64,000 nucleotides of DNA from G963677325 sp963810555. GTDB taxonomy: Bacteria; Bacteroidota; Bacteroidia; Bacteroidales; Prolixibacteraceae. The notes beneath the pieces are model-generated. The model searched no databases and had not been told where the DNA came from. It saw only the letters and a program-made list of their open reading frames with translations. Where the stretch lies: the NCBI GenBank assembly GCA_963810555.1, contig CAWENX010000022.1, forward strand, positions 72,337 to 136,336, given 5' to 3'. The translations under genes were made by a program, and so were the position numbers. This document shows, piece after piece, positions 7,220 through 16,918 of the stretch (position 1 is the first letter of the stretch; the number at the start of each line of letters is the position of its first letter).

Positions 7220-10200
7220 ATGATTGAAAAAATTATTGGATTATCTCTTAAAAATAAGGTCGTTGTAGGATTTTTCATTTTGGCTTTGATAATCTGGGGA
7301 CTCTTTTCCCTTTCCTCTCTTCCGATCGATGCTGTTCCTGATATTACCAACAACCAGGTACAGGTTATTTCAATTGCGCCGACACTGGCTGTACAGGAAG
7401 TGGAAAGATTTATAACTGCCCCGATTGAAGTATCAGTTGCCAACATCCCGGACGAAATTGAACTGCGTTCAATCTCGAGGCTGGGATTGTCAGTAGTAAC
7501 GATTGTCTTTGAAGATCATGTTGATATTTATAAAGCCCGCATGCTTGTGAACGAGCGGCTTAAAGAGGCTGAGAGTCAGATTCCCAAAGGATTGACCGAT
7601 CCTGAGCTGGCGCCGGTTTCAACCGGTCTTGGCGAAATATTCCAGTATGTACTTCAGACGAAGCCAGGATATGAAAATAAATATACAGCCATGGATCTGC
7701 GCACAGTGCAGGACTGGATCGTAAGGCGCGAAATGCTGGGAACGCCGGGTGTGGCGGATGTAAACAGTTATGGTGGTTATCTGAAACAATACGAAGTGGC
7801 TGTGAATCCGGAAAAATTACGCAGCATGAATCTCTCACTTACAGATATTTTCGATGCACTTGAAAAGAACAACGAAAATACCGGTGGGGCATATATCGAT
7901 AAAAATCCCAATGCCTGGTTTATCAGGGGTATTGGTCTTGCCACATCACTTGAAGACATTGAGAAGATCGTAGTTAAAAATTCTTCACAGGGAATACCAG
8001 TACTGATACGCGATGTGGCTACTGTCCAGTATGGATACGCTCCACGTTACGGTGCTTTTGTAGTTGACACGGCAGAAGCTGTGGGAGGTGTTGTAATGAT
8101 GCTGAAAGGAGCAAACGCCCACCAGGTGATCGATAATGTGAAAGAAAGAATAAAAATCATTCAGCAAAGCCTTCCGGAAGGAGTGGTCATAACACCCTAC
8201 CTTGACCGTACTGATCTTGTCAACAGGGCAATAGGCACAGTATCGAAGAATCTGCTTGAAGGGGGACTGATCGTCGTGTTTGTGCTGGTTTTGCTTCTTG
8301 GCAATATAAGGGCCGGACTGGTTGTTGCCTCAGTCATTCCTCTTTCCATGCTTTTTGCCATATCCCTGATGAAAATATTCGGCGTGTCAGGAAACCTTAT
8401 GAGTTTGGGGGCTATTGATTTCGGGCTGATCGTAGACGGAGCAGTGATAATTGTGGAAAGCGTAGTGCACAGGATCACAATGAGTAAACATCATAACCCT
8501 GGAATTGCTCCCTTGTCACGAAAACAGATGGATGAGGAAGTTTTTACCTCCTCAAAGCGAATGATGAATTCTGCCACTTTCGGACAAATCATCATTCTGA
8601 TAGTTTATCTTCCCATTTTAACACTGGTTGGTATCGAAGGAAAGATGTTCAGACCGATGGCACAGGTGGTGAGTTTTGCTATTGTGGGAGCTATAATTCT
8701 TTCCCTGACCTATGTCCCGGTAGCATCGTCATTGTTTCTGAATAAAAAAACAAATAACACCGGCAGGATATCAGACAGAATTATAACAAAAATCCAAAAT
8801 GCAATTGATCCTGTACTTAATCTTGCCTTAAAGAAAAAAATTGAGGTTATCATCTTGTCTTTCATCCTTTTCGCAGGCAGTGTCTGGGTATTTACTAATC
8901 TTGGAGGTGAATTTATACCTCAGCTCGAAGAAGGGGATCTGGCGGCAGGTGTGATGACCCTGCAGGGCGGATCATTGTCGCACACAATGGAGATGGTTGA
9001 AAAAGCCAATAAAATACTGCTTACCAACTTCCCAGAGGTGAAGAAAGCGGTATGCAAGATTGGATCTGCTGAAATTCCGACTGATCCGACACCAATGGAA
9101 ACAGGAGATTACATTATCACCCTGAAAGATAAGAGTGAGTGGACATCAGCAAAGACCCGTGAAGAACTGATTCAAAAAATGGAAGAAAAACTCTCCGTTC
9201 TTGCGGGGGTTAAGTTTGAGTTCCAGCAGCCGATACAAATGCGGTTTAATGAATTAATGACAGGATCAAAGCAGGATGTAGCGATAAAAATATTCGGTGA
9301 CAACCTTGATATACTTGCATCAAATGGAGCTAAAATTGAAAAACTTATCAGTTCGATCCCCGGAATTGAAGATATTAATGTTGAAAAGGTCACTGGACTT
9401 CCCCAAATCCAGATAGAATATAACCGCGACAGAATTGCACAATACGGTCTTAATATTGGCGATATCAATCGAATGGTAAAGACGGCTTTTGCCGGAAGCT
9501 CTGCAGGGGTTATTTATGAGGAAGAGAAAAGGTTCGATCTTGTTGTCCGCCTGGAAAAAGATTATCGCACAGGACTGGATAATGTCCGCAATCTTTATGT
9601 ACCTCTTCCAAATGGAGGACAAATAACACTTGACCAGTTGGCAAATGTGAATATAAAGGCGGGTCCTGCCCAGGTATCCCGTGAAAACACAAAACGACGT
9701 GTAACAGTAGGCTTCAATGTCAGGGGACGTGATGTCCAAAGCATCGTTGACGAAGTTCGGGGAAAAATCAACAGCTCGCTGAAACTGCCACCTGGATATT
9801 TTGTCACGTATGGCGGGCAGTTTGAAAATCTGGAAGCAGCAAAAAAAAGACTGGCTGTTGCAGTTCCGATTGCATTACTCTTGATTTTTGTATTGCTTTT
9901 TCTTACATTTCATTCATTTAGGCAAACTTTGCTTATCTATTCCGCGGTCCCCCTTTCTGCAATAGGAGGAGTGTTTGCGCTTTGGATAAGGGATATGCAT
10001 TTCAGCATTTCAGCAGGAATCGGCTTTATTGCCCTATTCGGCGTTGCAGTGCTTAACGGAATTGTGCTGATTTCCGAATTCAACCATTTGGAGAAGGAAG
10101 AGGGCATTACTGATATTTATGAGCGTGTACGAAAAGGAATTAAAACAAGAGTTCGTCCGGTAATTATGACTGCTTCAGTTGCTTCACTGGGATTTCTTCC

Positions 10201-10384
10201 TATGGCAATTTCTACTTCTGCCGGTGCAGAAGTACAAAAAGCCCTTGCCACTGTGGTTATCGGCGGGCTGATTTCAGCCACTTTGCTGACTCTGATTGTT
10301 CTTCCTGTACTATATGTTTTATTTTCACATAAACAACATGAATTAAAAAACACCGAAATTGATTTAAAAAACATACGACTATGA
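7220..10384 (+). CDS. czcA: CzcA/CusA family heavy-metal efflux RND pump
   Basis: A 1054-residue inner-membrane RND transporter of normal HME length. An N-terminal membrane helix is followed by periplasmic porter domains, six central helices, a second porter half and a terminal helix block. The signature in transmembrane helix 4 reads DFGLIVDGAVIIVE, with Asp400 and Asp406. This is the DFGxxxDGAVxxxE type associated with divalent-cation pumps (Co, Zn, Cd) rather than the monovalent Cu/Ag type (family knowledge). The porter segment EIPTDPTPMETGD also resembles the divalent group. The gene overlaps the downstream TolC gene by four bases (ATGA), and the adaptor follows, so the three form one operon exporting metal across both membranes. 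Confidence 0.92.
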   Translation: MIEKIIGLSLKNKVVVGFFILALIIWGLFSLSSLPIDAVPDITNNQVQVISIAPTLAVQEVERFITAPIEVSVANIPDEIELRSISRLGLSVVTIVFEDHVDIYKARMLVNERLKEAESQIPKGLTDPELAPVSTGLGEIFQYVLQTKPGYENKYTAMDLRTVQDWIVRREMLGTPGVADVNSYGGYLKQYEVAVNPEKLRSMNLSLTDIFDALEKNNENTGGAYIDKNPNAWFIRGIGLATSLEDIEKIVVKNSSQGIPVLIRDVATVQYGYAPRYGAFVVDTAEAVGGVVMMLKGANAHQVIDNVKERIKIIQQSLPEGVVITPYLDRTDLVNRAIGTVSKNLLEGGLIVVFVLVLLLGNIRAGLVVASVIPLSMLFAISLMKIFGVSGNLMSLGAIDFGLIVDGAVIIVESVVHRITMSKHHNPGIAPLSRKQMDEEVFTSSKRMMNSATFGQIIILIVYLPILTLVGIEGKMFRPMAQVVSFAIVGAIILSLTYVPVASSLFLNKKTNNTGRISDRIITKIQNAIDPVLNLALKKKIEVIILSFILFAGSVWVFTNLGGEFIPQLEEGDLAAGVMTLQGGSLSHTMEMVEKANKILLTNFPEVKKAVCKIGSAEIPTDPTPMETGDYIITLKDKSEWTSAKTREELIQKMEEKLSVLAGVKFEFQQPIQMRFNELMTGSKQDVAIKIFGDNLDILASNGAKIEKLISSIPGIEDINVEKVTGLPQIQIEYNRDRIAQYGLNIGDINRMVKTAFAGSSAGVIYEEEKRFDLVVRLEKDYRTGLDNVRNLYVPLPNGGQITLDQLANVNIKAGPAQVSRENTKRRVTVGFNVRGRDVQSIVDEVRGKINSSLKLPPGYFVTYGGQFENLEAAKKRLAVAVPIALLLIFVLLFLTFHSFRQTLLIYSAVPLSAIGGVFALWIRDMHFSISAGIGFIALFGVAVLNGIVLISEFNHLEKEEGITDIYERVRKGIKTRVRPVIMTASVASLGFLPMAISTSAGAEVQKALATVVIGGLISATLLTLIVLPVLYVLFSHKQHELKNTEIDLKNIRL

Positions 10385-11640
10385 ATCCACTATTTTTGGC
10401 AATAATTATCGGTTGTTGGGCTTTCTTTTTCCCAAATCTTCTTGTTGCAGAACAACCGGAAAAAACTGTTTTATCCCTGCAGGAGGCTATTCGTCTGGCA
10501 ACGGAGAACAATCCCAACATACGCTCCTCAGTTCTTAAGTTAGATAAAGAGCGTGTCCTGAAAGGATCATCCTGGGATATCGGTAAGACGAACCTCGATT
10601 ATGAATATGGACAAATGAATTCATTTCATGAAGACAATAAAATATCGGTTTCACAAACTCTCGCATTTCCTACTGTCTATACAAGTCAACATAAGCTGGC
10701 TAACGCCAGTGTTAAAAGCAGTGAAATTGATTTAGATGTAACACGTAATAAAATTACTAACGAGGTAAAAACCAACTGGTGGCAGCTTGTTTTTTTAAAG
10801 TCGAAATTGAGGCTGCTTCAATATCAGGATACCCTTTACATGGGATTTTCTAACGCGGCCTCGCGCAGGGCTGAAACAGGAGAAACCAATAAACTGGAAA
10901 AAATAAGCGCTGAATCACAAAGTCTTGAAATCAAAAACAAGATTAAACAGACAAAAGCTGATATTGACATTTACCTTACACGATTGAAGACATTGCTTAA
11001 TACAAGCGAATCTCTTAACATTGCAGATTCAGTATTAATTAAGCTGGATCTTACAATTGCAACCGACACTCAGGCGATTGCTACAAATCCTTCATTAGCC
11101 TTTTCACGCAACCAGATCGTTGTCGCACAAATGGAATCAAAAGTTGAAAAGGCAAAACTTCTTCCTGATCTTACCTTTGGATATTTCAATCAATCGATTA
11201 ATGGCACTGAGAATATTAATGGAATAGAACGTCATTTTTCTTCAGCTAACCGTTTTACAGGAATTAAGGCTGGAATCACAGTCCCCTTATGGTTTAAACC
11301 AAATAGCGCAAGGATCGAAGCTCTGAAGATTAACCGTGAGATAGCACAGAACAATGCAGAGTATTATAGAACAGCGCTGAAGGGAGAGTTTGAAGTTCTG
11401 CTCCAGGAATACGGAAAATATAAAGGTAGTATTGAATATTATGAACAGTCCGCACTGCCGCAGGCCGATTTAATTATAAGCCAGTCCACAAGAAGCTATA
11501 AGTTGGGGGATATAGATTATCACAAATACATTATGAGCCTCTCACAGGCGCTGCAGATAAAAAACGATTACCTGGAAACTTTGAACCATTACAACCAGTC
11601 AATTCTCGCCCTTGAATATTTAGTTGGAAAAACAAATTAA
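10381..11640 (+). CDS. TolC family outer-membrane efflux channel
   Basis: A 419-residue outer-membrane factor. A signal peptide (about residues 1-23, ending LLVAEQ) precedes LSLQEAIRLATENNPNIRSS, the usual start of TolC-family repeats. Two long helical repeats follow, each with QTLAFPTVYTSQHKLA- and GITVPLWFKPNSARIEA-type strand-helix junctions. The product forms the trimeric outer-membrane duct for the RND pump encoded just upstream. The start codon overlaps the pump stop codon and the stop lies five bases before the adaptor gene, which indicates translational coupling in one operon. Confidence 0.9.
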   Translation: MNPLFLAIIIGCWAFFFPNLLVAEQPEKTVLSLQEAIRLATENNPNIRSSVLKLDKERVLKGSSWDIGKTNLDYEYGQMNSFHEDNKISVSQTLAFPTVYTSQHKLANASVKSSEIDLDVTRNKITNEVKTNWWQLVFLKSKLRLLQYQDTLYMGFSNAASRRAETGETNKLEKISAESQSLEIKNKIKQTKADIDIYLTRLKTLLNTSESLNIADSVLIKLDLTIATDTQAIATNPSLAFSRNQIVVAQMESKVEKAKLLPDLTFGYFNQSINGTENINGIERHFSSANRFTGIKAGITVPLWFKPNSARIEALKINREIAQNNAEYYRTALKGEFEVLLQEYGKYKGSIEYYEQSALPQADLIISQSTRSYKLGDIDYHKYIMSLSQALQIKNDYLETLNHYNQSILALEYLVGKTN

Positions 11641-11645
11641 AAAAA

Positions 11646-12836
11646 ATGGAAATGATTACTATAAACAAAAACTTAATTCTTGCATTTATACTTCCGGCTC
11701 TCATTTCGTGCAACATGGGCAGCGGAGCAAAAACACCGGAAGAAAAAGAAGCTGAAATATTACCCGACAATATCGTTGAACTCAACGCGGATCAGTTCAG
11801 GGTTGCCGGTGTAGAATACGGATCAATAGAATCAAAAAATATAAGCAATACCTTGAAGGTTAACGGATTGATCACTGTTCCGCCCAAAGATTTTGCTTCA
11901 GTATGCGCCCCCTTGGGAGGATTTGTTAAAAGCACAGATTTGGTCCAGGGCAGCCCTGTCAAAAAAGGCCAGATCCTGGCAATAATGGAAAACCCCGCTT
12001 TCATCGAACTTCAGCAAAGCTACCTCCAAAGCCGGAGCCGTCTTGAATATGCTGAAGGTGAATATAAGAGGCACAAGGAACTTTTTGATGAGGACGTTTA
12101 CTCCGCTAAAAATCTTCAGGAGGTTAATGCCAATTACAAAAGCCTTAAAGCACAGGTAAAAGCTGAAGAACAAAAACTTTCCCTTATTGGCATTAAGGCC
12201 TCGGATCTGACGGAGGATAATATATCATCGGTGGTCTCAGTTACTTCACCGATCACCGGTTATATTAAAAAAGTCAATGTTAATATCGGCAAATTCGTTG
12301 ATCCGCAGGATGTGATGTTTGAAATTATCAGTACTTCAAATCTCACTATCGAGCTCACGTTGTTTGAAAAAGATATCAGTAAGGTAGTCATTGGTCAGAA
12401 TCTCACCTTTTCGCTTTCCAATGATGCTTTAAGCAAATACACAGCACAAATTACTCAGGTGGGAAAATCTGTTTCAGCAGACCGTACTGTGAAGGTCTAT
12501 GCATCAGTCAGCCAACCTTCGGATAAAATTATAGCCGGGATGTTTGTAAATGCAGTAATTCAAACGGATACCAATCCGGTTGCTGCACTTCCCGAAGAAT
12601 CCATTGTTCAGTTTGATGAAAAGGAATATATATTCGTTTATGAACGCGATAAACAGGAAAACGGCAAACCCTTCACCGAATTCAAAATGGTGGAAGTCAA
12701 AAAAGGTATTACCGATAACGGATTCACGCAAATCATTCTACCGGAAGGCTTCGATGTCAAAAATGCCAGAGTTGTGATAAAGGGAGCATATAACCTCATG
12801 GCAGCTAAGAAAAATGCGGGGGAAATGGCATGTTGA
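11646..12836 (+). CDS. RND efflux periplasmic adaptor (CusB/CzcB type)
   Basis: A 396-residue membrane-fusion protein. The lipobox LISC with Cys22 marks it as a lipoprotein. Domains in order are a beta-barrel and lipoyl half (VCAPLGGFVKSTDLVQGSPVKKGQ, about 85-110), a helical hairpin of about 70 residues, the second lipoyl half (VTSPITGYIKKVNVNIGKFV, about 198-217), a beta-barrel and a membrane-proximal domain. It links the CzcA-type pump to the TolC-type channel. No CzcB-like His-rich N-terminal extension or CusF-like metallochaperone domain is visible. Alternative starts at residues 1 and 3 are both ATG; the second is closer to the signal sequence. Confidence 0.9.
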   Translation: MEMITINKNLILAFILPALISCNMGSGAKTPEEKEAEILPDNIVELNADQFRVAGVEYGSIESKNISNTLKVNGLITVPPKDFASVCAPLGGFVKSTDLVQGSPVKKGQILAIMENPAFIELQQSYLQSRSRLEYAEGEYKRHKELFDEDVYSAKNLQEVNANYKSLKAQVKAEEQKLSLIGIKASDLTEDNISSVVSVTSPITGYIKKVNVNIGKFVDPQDVMFEIISTSNLTIELTLFEKDISKVVIGQNLTFSLSNDALSKYTAQITQVGKSVSADRTVKVYASVSQPSDKIIAGMFVNAVIQTDTNPVAALPEESIVQFDEKEYIFVYERDKQENGKPFTEFKMVEVKKGITDNGFTQIILPEGFDVKNARVVIKGAYNLMAAKKNAGEMAC

Positions 12837-12909
12837 AATAGCTGATACATAAATTAATCAGGAACGTAAAAATAAAGTTGAAGGATGCATCATAGTGCAG
12901 GGAGAAGGA

Positions 12910-13806
12910 ATGGAGCATAATCATCCACATTATACAGACAATATCAGTACCTCACTGAAAATAGGTATTGTAATCAATATTATTTTCATTGGAATTGAAA
13001 TACTCTACGGTCTTCTTGCCCATTCCATGGCTTTGCTTGCCGATGCCGGTCACAATTTCAGCGATGTAATAACTTTGTTATTTGTCTGGTTCTCTATCCT
13101 TCTGTCACCGATTAAGCCAAATTACCGTTTTACATACGGATTAAGGCGTACAACCATTTTAAGTGCCCTGCTGAATACTTTGCTTCTGCTTGCAGGAGTT
13201 TATTTTATCATCTCCGGCGCTATTGAAAGATTCAAAGGAAATGTTGAAGTGCACAGTACGACTGTAATATTTGTTGCGCTTGCAGGTATCGCCGTCAACG
13301 GATTCACTGCCTGGCTTTTCATGAAAAGGAAAGATACCGACCTGAACATCAAAAGCGCATTTGTTCATTTTATAACGGATACTTATGTTTCTTTGGGAGT
13401 TGTAGTTGGGGGAATCATCATTGCACTGACTGGATACTTTTGGGTAGATTCCCTGGTTAGCTTACTTGTGGCAGGATTTATCCTGTACAATACCTATGAT
13501 CTCCTTGTGGATTCGGTTAATCTTGCTTTGGATGCAGTCCCCCGGGACATTGATCTCTTAAAGATACAGGATTATCTTTTAAGTCATAAAGAGGTCAAAT
13601 CCATCCACGACCTTCATGTTTGGGCTTTAAGCACTTCTGAAACCGCCCTGACTGTTCATCTTGTTACGGACAATGTTCCCAAAAGCAATTTTATTCAGGA
13701 ATTGAACAGGTATCTATATGAAACCTTCAAAATAGGACATTGTACAATTCAGATTGAACATGAAGAACATAATCCCTGCGAAAGTTTCTGCAACGAGAGC
13801 GATTAA
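12910..13806 (+). CDS. Cation diffusion facilitator (CzcD/ZitB type)
   Basis: A six-helix metal exporter of about 298 residues. The start is placed at ATG 12910, preceded by GGAGAAGG, in preference to an in-frame GTG at 12895. An N-terminal HNHPH-type segment is followed by helix 2 with LADAGHNFSD and helix 5 with FVHFITDT, which together supply the His/Asp tetrahedral transport site of zinc-type CDF proteins (family knowledge). The C-terminal cytosolic domain carries IHDLHVWALS and ends in a Cys/His-rich tail. It lies 73 bases after the RND operon in the same direction and probably delivers zinc or cadmium to the periplasm for the RND pump (inference). Confidence 0.9.
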   Translation: MEHNHPHYTDNISTSLKIGIVINIIFIGIEILYGLLAHSMALLADAGHNFSDVITLLFVWFSILLSPIKPNYRFTYGLRRTTILSALLNTLLLLAGVYFIISGAIERFKGNVEVHSTTVIFVALAGIAVNGFTAWLFMKRKDTDLNIKSAFVHFITDTYVSLGVVVGGIIIALTGYFWVDSLVSLLVAGFILYNTYDLLVDSVNLALDAVPRDIDLLKIQDYLLSHKEVKSIHDLHVWALSTSETALTVHLVTDNVPKSNFIQELNRYLYETFKIGHCTIQIEHEEHNPCESFCNESD

Positions 13807-13838
13807 TATTCTTTGAAATTCTGATCACTGATCACTGA

Positions 13839-14795
13839 TCACTGTTTACTGCTCCTGCCGCTGCCACCTCCTGCTGACCACCTCGCTTTTAACTCCAATG
13901 GCAGAATACAATTGTAAACAAACCTGTTAACAGGAGTTTCTATGCCATATTTTTTCCCCAGTCTGACCACAGCCCCGTTCTGGTATTCAATCTCTGAAGG
14001 TTTTCCCTCCCATATATCTCTTGTCATTGAAGAGGTCGAGTCATAAGGGAAGCCGTCAATAGCAGCTAAAGTTCTGTCCACATAATCCGGATCAATATCA
14101 ATCCCTGCCTTTTGTGACAGATTATATATCTCGGTCAGTAATTCACCCATCATAAGCCTCGTTTCCTTTAGCTCCATGACTTCACCATATGTTGAACGGG
14201 CAACAGCTATTAATCCTCCCGCACAAATGGCAATAAACTTTTTCCATAAATCAGCCTGAATATCGTCCGAAATCTTTGATCCTATTCCCGACCGGTCAAA
14301 CATCTCCTTTATTCTTAAGACCCTTTCGGTTTTCTCATTGTTCATTTCCCCGAATACAATAAATGGATCAATCCCGAAATGGTTAATTATTCCCGGTGCT
14401 TCAATCTTGCTCATAATCCTGCACAAACCACCGATTACATGTTCACTGTCAATCTCTTCCATCAGTTCTTCTGCAGCCAGTACGCCGTTTTGCAAAGGAA
14501 GTATCACAGTTTCCTTATCCAAAATCGGCTTCAGTTCTTTGGCAATCTCCTTCACCTGCCAGGCTTTGACACCAAGAATTATCAGGTCTGCAATTCCTGC
14601 TTCCACCAAACTCTCGGTTGCTTTAGCCGGATAAACCTTAAAATTTCCCGAGATGCCTGTTATTCTTAATCCGTTTCTTTTAATCGCATTCAGGTGTTCT
14701 CCCCGCGCAATAAATGTTACATCATTTCCTCCAAGGGCAAGTTTTGCTCCAAAGTAACCTCCGACTGCCCCGGAACCAATAATAACTGCTTTCAT
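13839..14795 (-). CDS. Ketopantoate reductase (PanE/ApbA) family protein
   Basis: An NADPH-dependent reductase of about 318 residues, probably reducing 2-dehydropantoate to pantoate in the pantothenate/CoA pathway. The start is placed at the second Met, directly before VIIGSGAVGGYFGAKLA, the Rossmann glycine motif; the longer frame adds eleven unlikely residues. GVKAWQVKEIAKEL and LWKKFIAICAGG carry the expected lysines, and SSMTRDIWEGKPSEIEYQNG matches the C-terminal catalytic region with its Glu. Related enzymes act on other 2-keto acids, so the substrate is provisional. The last residues (SAGGGSGRSSKQ) are low-complexity, and the stop lies in a CTGATCACTG repeat block shared with the convergent CDF gene. 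Confidence 0.82.
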   Translation of the reverse strand: MKAVIIGSGAVGGYFGAKLALGGNDVTFIARGEHLNAIKRNGLRITGISGNFKVYPAKATESLVEAGIADLIILGVKAWQVKEIAKELKPILDKETVILPLQNGVLAAEELMEEIDSEHVIGGLCRIMSKIEAPGIINHFGIDPFIVFGEMNNEKTERVLRIKEMFDRSGIGSKISDDIQADLWKKFIAICAGGLIAVARSTYGEVMELKETRLMMGELLTEIYNLSQKAGIDIDPDYVDRTLAAIDGFPYDSTSSMTRDIWEGKPSEIEYQNGAVVRLGKKYGIETPVNRFVYNCILPLELKARWSAGGGSGRSSKQ

Positions 14796-14828
14796 ATGAT
14801 CTGGTATTACATTGTTATTTGTTCTCAA

Positions 14829-15159
14829 TTGATCTGATCAGTGGCCGACTTGCCGGTCCGACCGGATGAACTCCGTTCGGACGGGTTTTCATTTTACGGA
14901 CAGGTCTAAAATAATGAATTTCCTTTTATAAGTATTGATAATACTCAAATATTCCACTTCAGATATACAAACCGGAATCTTTAAATTCTCAAATCATCTC
15001 TGCCTTTAATTTGTTGTCTGACATTTGTAGCAAAACATCCATTCCTGTTTAAATACACTTTATCTACTCAGTCAAAAGTTAAAAAATCACAAAATAATCA
15101 CTTCATATCAGAACATGTTTCAATCCTTAAACGTTTACTGAAAATTAAACTTTAAGGGT
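14829..15159. other. Divergent intergenic region with a GTCCGA hairpin
   Basis: This 330-base gap separates divergent genes. A GC-rich inverted repeat near 14853-14882 (GTCCGA...TCGGAC with a 14-base loop, followed by GGGTTTT) stands out from AT-rich DNA. A single ATCATCT at 14993 resembles the flank of the 117-bp palindromes, but no 11-bp hexamer series follows. No promoter was assigned. Confidence 0.4.
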
Positions 15160-15510
15160 ATGAAAAAGACAGTTTTTTATGTTCTCATTTTAATCTTCTC
15201 ACTGGGAACACCATCTGCTCTTACTGCTAAATCACGGCATAAAACGGAATCTGGAAATGTTGCCATGCAGGAAAAAAAAGAAGTCAAAATATCTGAAGAA
15301 GAATTAAGCCAAATTGCAAAACGGGTAGAAGAAATTCGTCAAATGGACAGATCAAAACTGACGGCCGAAAAAAAGCGTGAGTTAAGACAAGAACTGCGGG
15401 AGTACAGAGAACGCTTTCACAGGGAAGGTTACAGACAAGGAGGAACAGTTATAATATTTGGCGGAGGCGGATTAGTCCTCATAATTGTATTGATTATACT
15501 TCTGGCATAG
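15160..15510 (+). CDS. Small exported protein with coiled coil and C-terminal membrane helix
   Basis: A 116-residue protein I cannot assign to a named family. A signal peptide spans residues 1-23 (ends ALTAKS). A highly charged helical part follows at about 40-90 (ISEEELSQIAKRVEEIRQMD, then KKRELRQELREYRERF), and a glycine-rich hydrophobic segment (VIIFGGGGLVLIIVLIILLA) ends the protein at the last residue. This predicts a periplasmic coiled coil anchored by a C-terminal helix. Similar small proteins are common in Bacteroidota as unnamed proteins. The ATG follows TTTAAGGGT. The next gene begins 138 bases downstream. Confidence 0.6.
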   Translation: MKKTVFYVLILIFSLGTPSALTAKSRHKTESGNVAMQEKKEVKISEEELSQIAKRVEEIRQMDRSKLTAEKKRELRQELREYRERFHREGYRQGGTVIIFGGGGLVLIIVLIILLA

Positions 15511-15648
15511 TTATTGAGAATGCCATCAATCCTCAAATCTCTTTATCAGGAAGTTTTATAGAATAACAATCCCGTTGAAATAGTACTGATGAATTATTGG
15601 AAATTAGTCAATGGAATCAAATTTTTAAGACAATAAAAATCAAATAGA

Positions 15649-16827
15649 ATGAATACCATTTACAAAATAGCAGGGATACTGATTTTGAGTTTAGCTTCCT
15701 CCTGTGTAGGCCAGATGGCCGTTACAGCAGGGGACAACAGCGTCAGTTTTCAGGTGTTTTATGATGAGTTGGCTCCATACGGGGATTGGATGGATTATCC
15801 CAATTACGGGTATGTCTGGTTTCCCAATGCCGGGCTTGATTTCTTTCCTTATGAAACCGATGGTTATTGGGTAATGACCGTCTATGGCTGGACGTGGGTC
15901 TCTGATTATCCCTGGGGATGGGCTCCTTTCCATTACGGCCGCTGGGATTATGACGATACTATGGGTTGGTTTTGGATACCGGGTAATGAATGGGGACCCG
16001 CATGGGTTGTATGGCGAAGGTCTGACAATTATCTGGGCTGGGCTCCCATGAGACCCGGTATCAGCATCAGCCATAGCTTTAGCAGAGAATACACCCATAT
16101 TGACCGCTGGTGCTTTGTTCGCGACAGATATTTCGGAAGACGCGACATGGACCATTATTATGTTCCCAGAGGAGATGAAGAATCTATTATTCGCAACTCT
16201 ACAGTTATTAATAACACATATTACAATACGAGGCGTCATGCAACTTATGTTGCAGGTCCCCGTTTGGATGAAGTTCAGCGATTGACAGGAAGAAGAATTA
16301 GTGCAGTCACAGTCAGGGATCGTGACAAACCGGGCCATTCGATTGGAAGAAACCAATTATCCATATACCGGCCAGAGTTTTCAACCCCGGGAACAAGCAC
16401 AGAAAGGCCGGCTCCTCCAAGAGTAACAAGGCCGCAGGAATTCAGGTCGTCGAGGGGAAGAGCAAATATCCCGCAAAACAGGACAGCTCCTTCACAAAGT
16501 ATCCGTCGGCAGGAAATGCCTGCTCAACCCCAACGTCAATTTGAACCCGGAAGGCAACCGCAGAGTTCACAAAGAAACGAACCTCAACGGAATTCTGAGA
16601 TCCAAAGACGACAATCAGAGAATTTTCGTTCTAATCAGCCCAGGGAAATTCGCCCTCAGGAACAGCCCCGCCAGAATGAAAGGCCGCAGAATAATCCCTA
16701 TCGTCAGCAACAAATGGAACGAAGGGCTGCCCGGTCACAGCAGCATTTTGAGATACAGCAAAGAAGAGCAGGGATATCTCCTTCTGAAAATTACAGGGGA
16801 GAAAAGGGAAGGGGCAGAAGAAGATAA
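15649..16827 (+). CDS. DUF6600-type protein with Trp-rich repeats and Gln/Arg-rich tail
   Basis: A 392-residue exported protein; ASSC at residues 16-19 suggests a lipoprotein. Residues about 38-160 contain repeated aromatic motifs of the form YGDWMDYPNYGYVWFP, YGWTWVSDYPWGWAPFHYGR and MGWFWIPGNEWGPAWVVWR. This matches the YXWGXW/DUF6600 repeat family, whose function is unknown. From about residue 240 the sequence turns into a low-complexity tail rich in Gln, Arg, Pro and Asn, consistent with a disordered, positively charged region. It follows a small coiled-coil protein and precedes a beta-barrel-like gene in the same direction, so a shared envelope role is possible (inference). Confidence 0.75.
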   Translation: MNTIYKIAGILILSLASSCVGQMAVTAGDNSVSFQVFYDELAPYGDWMDYPNYGYVWFPNAGLDFFPYETDGYWVMTVYGWTWVSDYPWGWAPFHYGRWDYDDTMGWFWIPGNEWGPAWVVWRRSDNYLGWAPMRPGISISHSFSREYTHIDRWCFVRDRYFGRRDMDHYYVPRGDEESIIRNSTVINNTYYNTRRHATYVAGPRLDEVQRLTGRRISAVTVRDRDKPGHSIGRNQLSIYRPEFSTPGTSTERPAPPRVTRPQEFRSSRGRANIPQNRTAPSQSIRRQEMPAQPQRQFEPGRQPQSSQRNEPQRNSEIQRRQSENFRSNQPREIRPQEQPRQNERPQNNPYRQQQMERRAARSQQHFEIQQRRAGISPSENYRGEKGRGRRR

Positions 16828-16918
16828 TATAAATAGTTCCTGTGGATAGATCTTTCTGGCGGTTAAAACATTACTCAACCTCGATTGTTAAACTATAACA
16901 CAATAAACCAGTTATAAT

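Noticed and set aside
14853..14882. Intrinsic terminator
   Set aside because: The stem is short with a 14-base loop and lies upstream of the PanE-like start codon, between divergent genes, where a terminator is not expected.
14993..14999. Another copy of the 117-bp palindrome starting at ATCATCT
   Set aside because: No hexamer recurs at 11-bp steps after it, and no AGATGRT lies 110 bp to the right.
15691..16356. 221-residue minus-strand open frame opposite the DUF6600 gene
   Set aside because: It is a shadow of a repetitive Trp/Tyr/Gly-rich coding region, with no start signal or recognisable domain.
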